Source: Myxococcales bacterium UBA1238 (GTDB lineage Bacteria > Myxococcota_A > Bradymonadia > UBA7976 > UBA1532). From it: a stretch of 64,000 nt of DNA. A program made the translations under genes and the position numbers. Where the stretch lies: contig DBWM01000012.1 of NCBI GenBank assembly GCA_002309015.1, positions 561 to 64,560 on the forward strand, given 5' to 3'. Below are positions 62,897 through 64,000 of the stretch, in pieces (positions within the stretch are counted from its first letter, which is position 1; every line of letters begins with the position of its first letter). The notes beneath the pieces were generated by a model. It was not told where the DNA came from. It searched no databases and saw only the letters and a program-made list of their open reading frames with translations.

Positions 62897-64000
62897 TCAC
62901 TCCGCTGCTTCCTGAGTCACAGCCGCTTCATCGATGGGCAGCGCCGCGATATACGGACGCGTGACCCGATCGGGGCTAAAGTGAACCGGTTTGGTAAGGA
63001 TATCGGGGCTGTATCGGTAAACTTCGGGCTTTAACTGCGCCAACTCTTTGCCGGCAATTTCGGACCATTTGTTGGCCCATTTTTGCTGGCGCGCAATATC
63101 AAGGCAGTTCTCATAGCCGTTAATGGCCAAAGTCGTAGGCTGCTCCGCAAGCTTGACCATCTCGTTCTTAAAGGCCTCAGCCGCTTCTTCAAACTGGCTG
63201 AATTCCCTGGGGGCCTCAAGGTTATAAATATCCTGCGCGATTTGCTGCTGCATCTGACCGATGCGCACAGAAGCCGCCATCGACCAGTTGATGGCACCGA
63301 TTTCGAGCACTTCGCGATACATCACGTCCACCGCGTTGGCCGCCTTGTTGCGGTTCACGATGCCTTCCTGCATGTCCTTGATGTATTTTTCAAGCCCTCT
63401 AACCTTGGGTAATTTAAGCGGATTTCTTCTAAACGCCTCGTAAGCGATTTCGGCTTGCTTAAACCGGGCTTCCGAGATCGCCTCGCGTCCGCGCTTACCC
63501 AGCTTTTGTCGCTCATCGTTGTTGAGGCTCTTATAATAGTTATAAGCCGCATCGTATTGTTCACGAGACGCTTTTTCGTTCTTTGGACCGCCGCGCTGAT
63601 GGAAGGCGTTGCCGTAATGCGCATAAACGGCAAGCACCAGATCGGGGGTTGCATATTTCTTATATTTGCGCAGGAATTCCGCATAGTGATCGCAGGCCTG
63701 GTACCATTTCTCCTGGAGCTCCATGACCTGCCCGATGTTGAAATGCGCTTCAGCCGCCTTGGCTTTATCGGAGCCTACCAAAGAGATGTAAGCCCGCGAA
63801 TCTTCAATGGCTTTTGCGTATTGACCGAGTCCCTTGCGGAAGCCGGCCGCGCGCTCCAGCGCCTTCTGCGCCTCCTCTTTATCGGGGAAGTTGGCCGCAT
63901 ACACTTCATAGGCCTCGGAAGCCTCGGAGTAAGTCGCCAAATCCTCTTTATTTGCGGCAATCTGGAACAACGCCTTCGGCACCAGTTCCGAACCCGATAC
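62897..64000 (-). CDS. TPR protein of the second cluster (GltD/AgmU-like), cut by window edge
   Basis: The visible 367 codons are the C-terminal part of a larger protein; the frame is open to the last base of the window. It has TPR-like repeats (EAHFNIGQVMELQEKWYQAC, AHYGNAFHQRGG) and a long helical region. The end, CLDIARQQKWANKWSEIAGK with LAQLKPEVYRYSPDI, resembles the GltD/AgmU C-terminus and, loosely, that of the large TPR protein at 18083. Its stop overlaps the possible GTG start of the lipoprotein gene. Confidence 0.72.
   Translation of the reverse strand, partial: VSGSELVPKALFQIAANKEDLATYSEASEAYEVYAANFPDKEEAQKALERAAGFRKGLGQYAKAIEDSRAYISLVGSDKAKAAEAHFNIGQVMELQEKWYQACDHYAEFLRKYKKYATPDLVLAVYAHYGNAFHQRGGPKNEKASREQYDAAYNYYKSLNNDERQKLGKRGREAISEARFKQAEIAYEAFRRNPLKLPKVRGLEKYIKDMQEGIVNRNKAANAVDVMYREVLEIGAINWSMAASVRIGQMQQQIAQDIYNLEAPREFSQFEEAAEAFKNEMVKLAEQPTTLAINGYENCLDIARQQKWANKWSEIAGKELAQLKPEVYRYSPDILTKPVHFSPDRVTRPYIAALPIDEAAVTQEAAE

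Noticed and set aside
1..64000. rRNA, tRNA or insertion sequences
   Set aside because: None recognised by eye; a covariance-model and transposase search would settle it.

Overview
The window looks like a chromosome segment of a Gram-negative deltaproteobacterium in the broad sense, most likely close to the Myxococcota. Three things suggest this. Type IV pilus genes run in the order pilB-pilT-pilC-pilS-pilR-pilA, as in Myxococcus xanthus. There are two sets of gliding-type envelope genes with the AgmX/PglI C-terminal domain. Several small families common in that group are present (DUF1844, zinc-ribbon proteins with a TM segment, a sulfatase-like enzyme with a metal-binding motif). No rRNA, tRNA, CRISPR array, prophage or insertion sequence was seen. 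Codon use is moderately GC-rich except for an AT-rich patch near 51.9-54.8 kb.

Layout. 0-5.6 kb: a lone FHIPEP (SctV/FlhA-like) export-gate gene, a 42-bp tandem repeat array, a NYN-domain protein and a Wzy/O-antigen-ligase-like membrane protein with a TPR tail. 5.6-12.6 kb: polysaccharide genes (glycosyltransferase, Wzc-like tyrosine kinase, nucleotidyltransferase-like protein, short Wza-like OPX lipoprotein, outer-membrane barrel, small secreted protein). 12.7-24.5 kb: a gliding-type (Glt/Agl or Nfs-like) cluster with an AgmX/PglI-tail protein, two TolR-like and one TolQ-like proteins, a small secreted protein, a TPR lipoprotein, two large TPR proteins and a secreted protein. 24.6-35.9 kb: housekeeping genes on the minus strand (obg, rpmA, rplU, mtnA, two zinc-ribbon proteins, uvrD, glmS, glmU). 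36-43.7 kb: ilvE, a degenerate Fic protein, a second 42-bp array, a DUF3006-RlmE fusion, a pilin plus pseudo-receiver pair, a small barrel, ribF and aroE. 43.7-52.3 kb: pilBTCSR, pilA behind a strong sigma-54 promoter, and another pilin. 52.3-55.9 kb: a membrane protein and a sulfatase-like gene interrupted by an in-frame TGA. 56-58.8 kb: DUF1844, a small protein, an alpha/beta hydrolase and murB. 59.2-64 kb: a second gliding-type cluster (FHA/AgmX-tail protein, small secreted protein, TPR lipoprotein, and a TPR protein cut by the window edge).

How it fits together. The two gliding-type clusters share gene order: large TPR protein, TPR lipoprotein, small secreted protein, then AgmX/PglI-tail protein. 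Only the first carries a TolQ/TolR motor set, and its last gene heads a run that continues into polysaccharide-export genes. In M. xanthus one AglRQS motor drives both the Glt gliding complex and the Nfs complex that acts on spore-coat polysaccharide. By analogy (inference), this organism may use one motor for two trans-envelope complexes, at least one tied to surface polysaccharide. The pilus locus has its own two-component and sigma-54 control.
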